From Lewinellaceae bacterium (lineage in GTDB: Bacteria; Bacteroidota; Bacteroidia; Chitinophagales; Saprospiraceae), in contig JACJYL010000002.1 in the NCBI GenBank assembly GCA_020636105.1, forward strand, positions 1,640,001 through 1,704,000: a stretch of DNA of 64,000 nucleotides, written 5' to 3'. Position 1 is the first letter of the stretch. The number at the start of each line of letters is the position of its first letter. Shown piece after piece: positions 62,808 to 64,000 of the stretch. Made by a program: the position numbers and the translations under genes. The notes beneath the pieces are model-generated. The model searched no databases and was not told the DNA's origin. It saw only the letters and a program-made list of their open reading frames with translations.

Positions 62808-62815
62808 TACATTTG
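62808..62815 (+). promoter_or_regulatory. Bacteroidota -7 element for the ECF sigma gene
   Basis: TACATTTG fits TAnnTTTG, about 29 nt before ATG 62845, so the sigma gene probably has its own promoter. Confidence 0.45.
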
Positions 62816-62844
62816 TATCAGCTAATCATTAAAATGCAGTGAAT

Positions 62845-63435
62845 ATGTCGGGTTTTGAAATTCATGACCTTTCCGATGAACAATTGGTGCTTCAATACCG
62901 GGAGACCCAAAACAATGAGTACTTCGCTGAAATTTATAACCGCTACTATAAGAAAGCTTATCATACATGCCTCGACATCGTGAAAGACCGCGATACTGCA
63001 TACGATCTCGTTCAGGATGTAATGATCAAAGTGATGCACAAACTGCCCACCTTAAAAAACGGTTTCCTGCTGGGCTTTTGGATTTATCGTATTGCTCAAA
63101 ATTACAGCATCGATTATTGCAAGGACAGGAATCATTTTGCAAGTATGGTTTCCGAGGACTGGCTTGAAGGGGCAGATGAGGGGGCGGACAAAGAAGCTCT
63201 TGAAGCCCGCGAACATCTTTTAGACAGCCTTGAACCTGCCCTTCAGCGATTGAAAGAGGCCGACCGGCAACTGCTCATCCGAAAATACCTTGACAATCAT
63301 TCAGTAGAAGAGCTCGAAAACGAATACCAGCTTACCGGCAGTGCCGTCAAAATGCGTTTGTCCAGGGCCAGGAACCGCATGGCTGCCCTCTACCAAAAAG
63401 AAAAAAAATTTCGCGAACTCCGACCTGCCATGTGA
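62845..63435 (+). CDS. ECF-type RNA polymerase sigma factor
   Basis: 196 residues from ATG 62845 (GTG at 62839 is also possible). Region 2 has LVLQYRETQNNEYFAEIYNRYY and YDLVQDVMIKVM; region 4 is in the last third (LKEADRQLLIRKYLDNHSVEELENEYQLTGSAVKMRLSRARNRM). No anti-sigma gene follows within the window, where a MITE-like element lies instead. Target promoters are unknown. Confidence 0.9.
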   Translation: MSGFEIHDLSDEQLVLQYRETQNNEYFAEIYNRYYKKAYHTCLDIVKDRDTAYDLVQDVMIKVMHKLPTLKNGFLLGFWIYRIAQNYSIDYCKDRNHFASMVSEDWLEGADEGADKEALEAREHLLDSLEPALQRLKEADRQLLIRKYLDNHSVEELENEYQLTGSAVKMRLSRARNRMAALYQKEKKFRELRPAM

Positions 63436-63508
63436 CCCAGATAAAAACCAGGGTCTTTCTTGCATAAAAAAATTTTCATGATGAGGAAAGCGGTTTTATT
63501 TCCTTTTA

Positions 63509-63670
63509 AGAGCTTGTCTAAATTTCCATGATTGAGCGAAAGTGAGCAAATTTTATTCTGATCAAGGCAAAAAACGCAGGCATACCTGGAAGGTAAGGCG
63601 AGGCTTTTTAACGCAGAGCAGGATGAAATTTGCCGCTTGCAGCCAATTGATGGAATTTTAGACAAGCTCT
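63509..63670. mobile_element. MITE-like element, IS5-type ends
   Basis: 162 bp bounded by 20-bp inverted repeats (left AGAGCTTGTCTAAATTTCCA, right its inverse with one mismatch). Inner parts are also partly complementary, so the whole could fold as a hairpin. Read from GAGC/GCTC, TAA flanks both ends, a 3-bp target duplication of the TNA kind used by some IS5-family elements. It has no transposase. The family assignment is inferred. Confidence 0.65.
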
Positions 63671-63841
63671 AAATTTCACCAACACAATGCAATGGATTTT
63701 TTCTATTCCAGAAAAATCCGGCAAAAGCCTGATAATCTACCCTGAAAAATATTCCCCCCGGACCAAAATGAAAAAATAATACTTTAGGAATGTCGGCAAT
63801 CTGTTGGAATCTCCTTTGACAGGCGCCGGCCTCCTGAAGTT

Positions 63842-64000
63842 TTACTTGCGCATCTTTCGGTGAAAATAACCCTGTCTCATCCTGAAAGCCAGCCGCCCGT
63901 CCTCTCGTTTCATCGGAACGCCCAGCACTTCTTCACACGCAGGACATTGCAGGTTCTGCAGATCGGTTGCGTTTTTGACCGACTCGTCGTATTGAAGTTT
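63842..64000 (-). CDS. C-terminal end of a CPxC-containing protein (partial)
   Basis: The frame is open from the right edge to a TAA at 63842-63844, giving the last 52 residues. The visible part has CPAC, which may be one half of a zinc ribbon, and ends in a basic stretch (MRQGYFHRKMRK). The rest lies outside the window. Function cannot be assigned. Confidence 0.5.
   Translation of the reverse strand, partial: KLQYDESVKNATDLQNLQCPACEEVLGVPMKREDGRLAFRMRQGYFHRKMRK

Noticed and set aside
1..64000. tRNA or rRNA genes
   Set aside because: No cloverleaf with a TTCGAnTC-type T arm and no rRNA stretch was recognised by eye; a tRNAscan run would be decisive.

Overview
The window looks like chromosomal DNA from a free-living member of the phylum Bacteroidota, most likely Saprospirales or a close relative (the order is an inference). 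The evidence is a PorQ homologue, a GLPGLI protein beside an outer-membrane beta-barrel receptor, Bacteroidota-type -7 promoter elements (TAnnTTTG), absence of Shine-Dalgarno leaders, an extended Rho, and a zinc-less DksA-like protein. No rRNA, tRNA, CRISPR array or intact transposase was found.

Positions 1-5670 are an accessory island. It is an AT-rich array of displaced RHS (polymorphic toxin) C-terminal tips, each followed where intact by a candidate immunity gene: a CPBP-type membrane protease or one of two lipoproteins. The cassettes are separated by at least five full or partial copies, one 46-bp remnant and one inverted piece of a structured repeat. Its hairpin arms change in a compensatory way between copies, and most copies end in a terminator-like hairpin. 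This is the most unusual part of the window.

Positions 5.7-31 kb are mixed core and envelope genes. They include a nitroreductase behind a TetR-like palindrome, an LEA-like helical protein, a zinc-ribbon membrane protein, an M1 peptidase fused to a predicted beta-barrel, a B12/radical SAM protein, glycerate kinase, a LytTR regulator, a cysQ-glycosyltransferase pair, galE, a LolA-like protein, an SH3-NlpC/P60 hydrolase, a metal-binding lipoprotein, a CNNM/CBS membrane protein, a GLPGLI/TonB-type barrel pair, and a two-component system.

Positions 31-55 kb are mostly housekeeping: cbpA-like dnaJ, hsp20, pckA, recG, a Ppx/GppA-DUF3137 fusion, porQ, a long PurF-type amidotransferase, rho, serS, a YugP-like protease, frr, mtaB, lgt and a dksA-like gene followed by an overlooked 47-codon gene.

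Positions 55-64 kb hold an L,D-transpeptidase and a three-gene operon (threonine synthase-like PLP enzyme, DUF1611/DgcN-like protein, enolase-superfamily epimerase) that resembles the D-glutamate DgcN-DgcA route. After it come a NarL-type two-component pair, an ECF sigma factor, a MITE-like inverted-repeat element, and a partial zinc-ribbon-like gene at the right edge. All functional calls come from reading motifs; no database search was possible.
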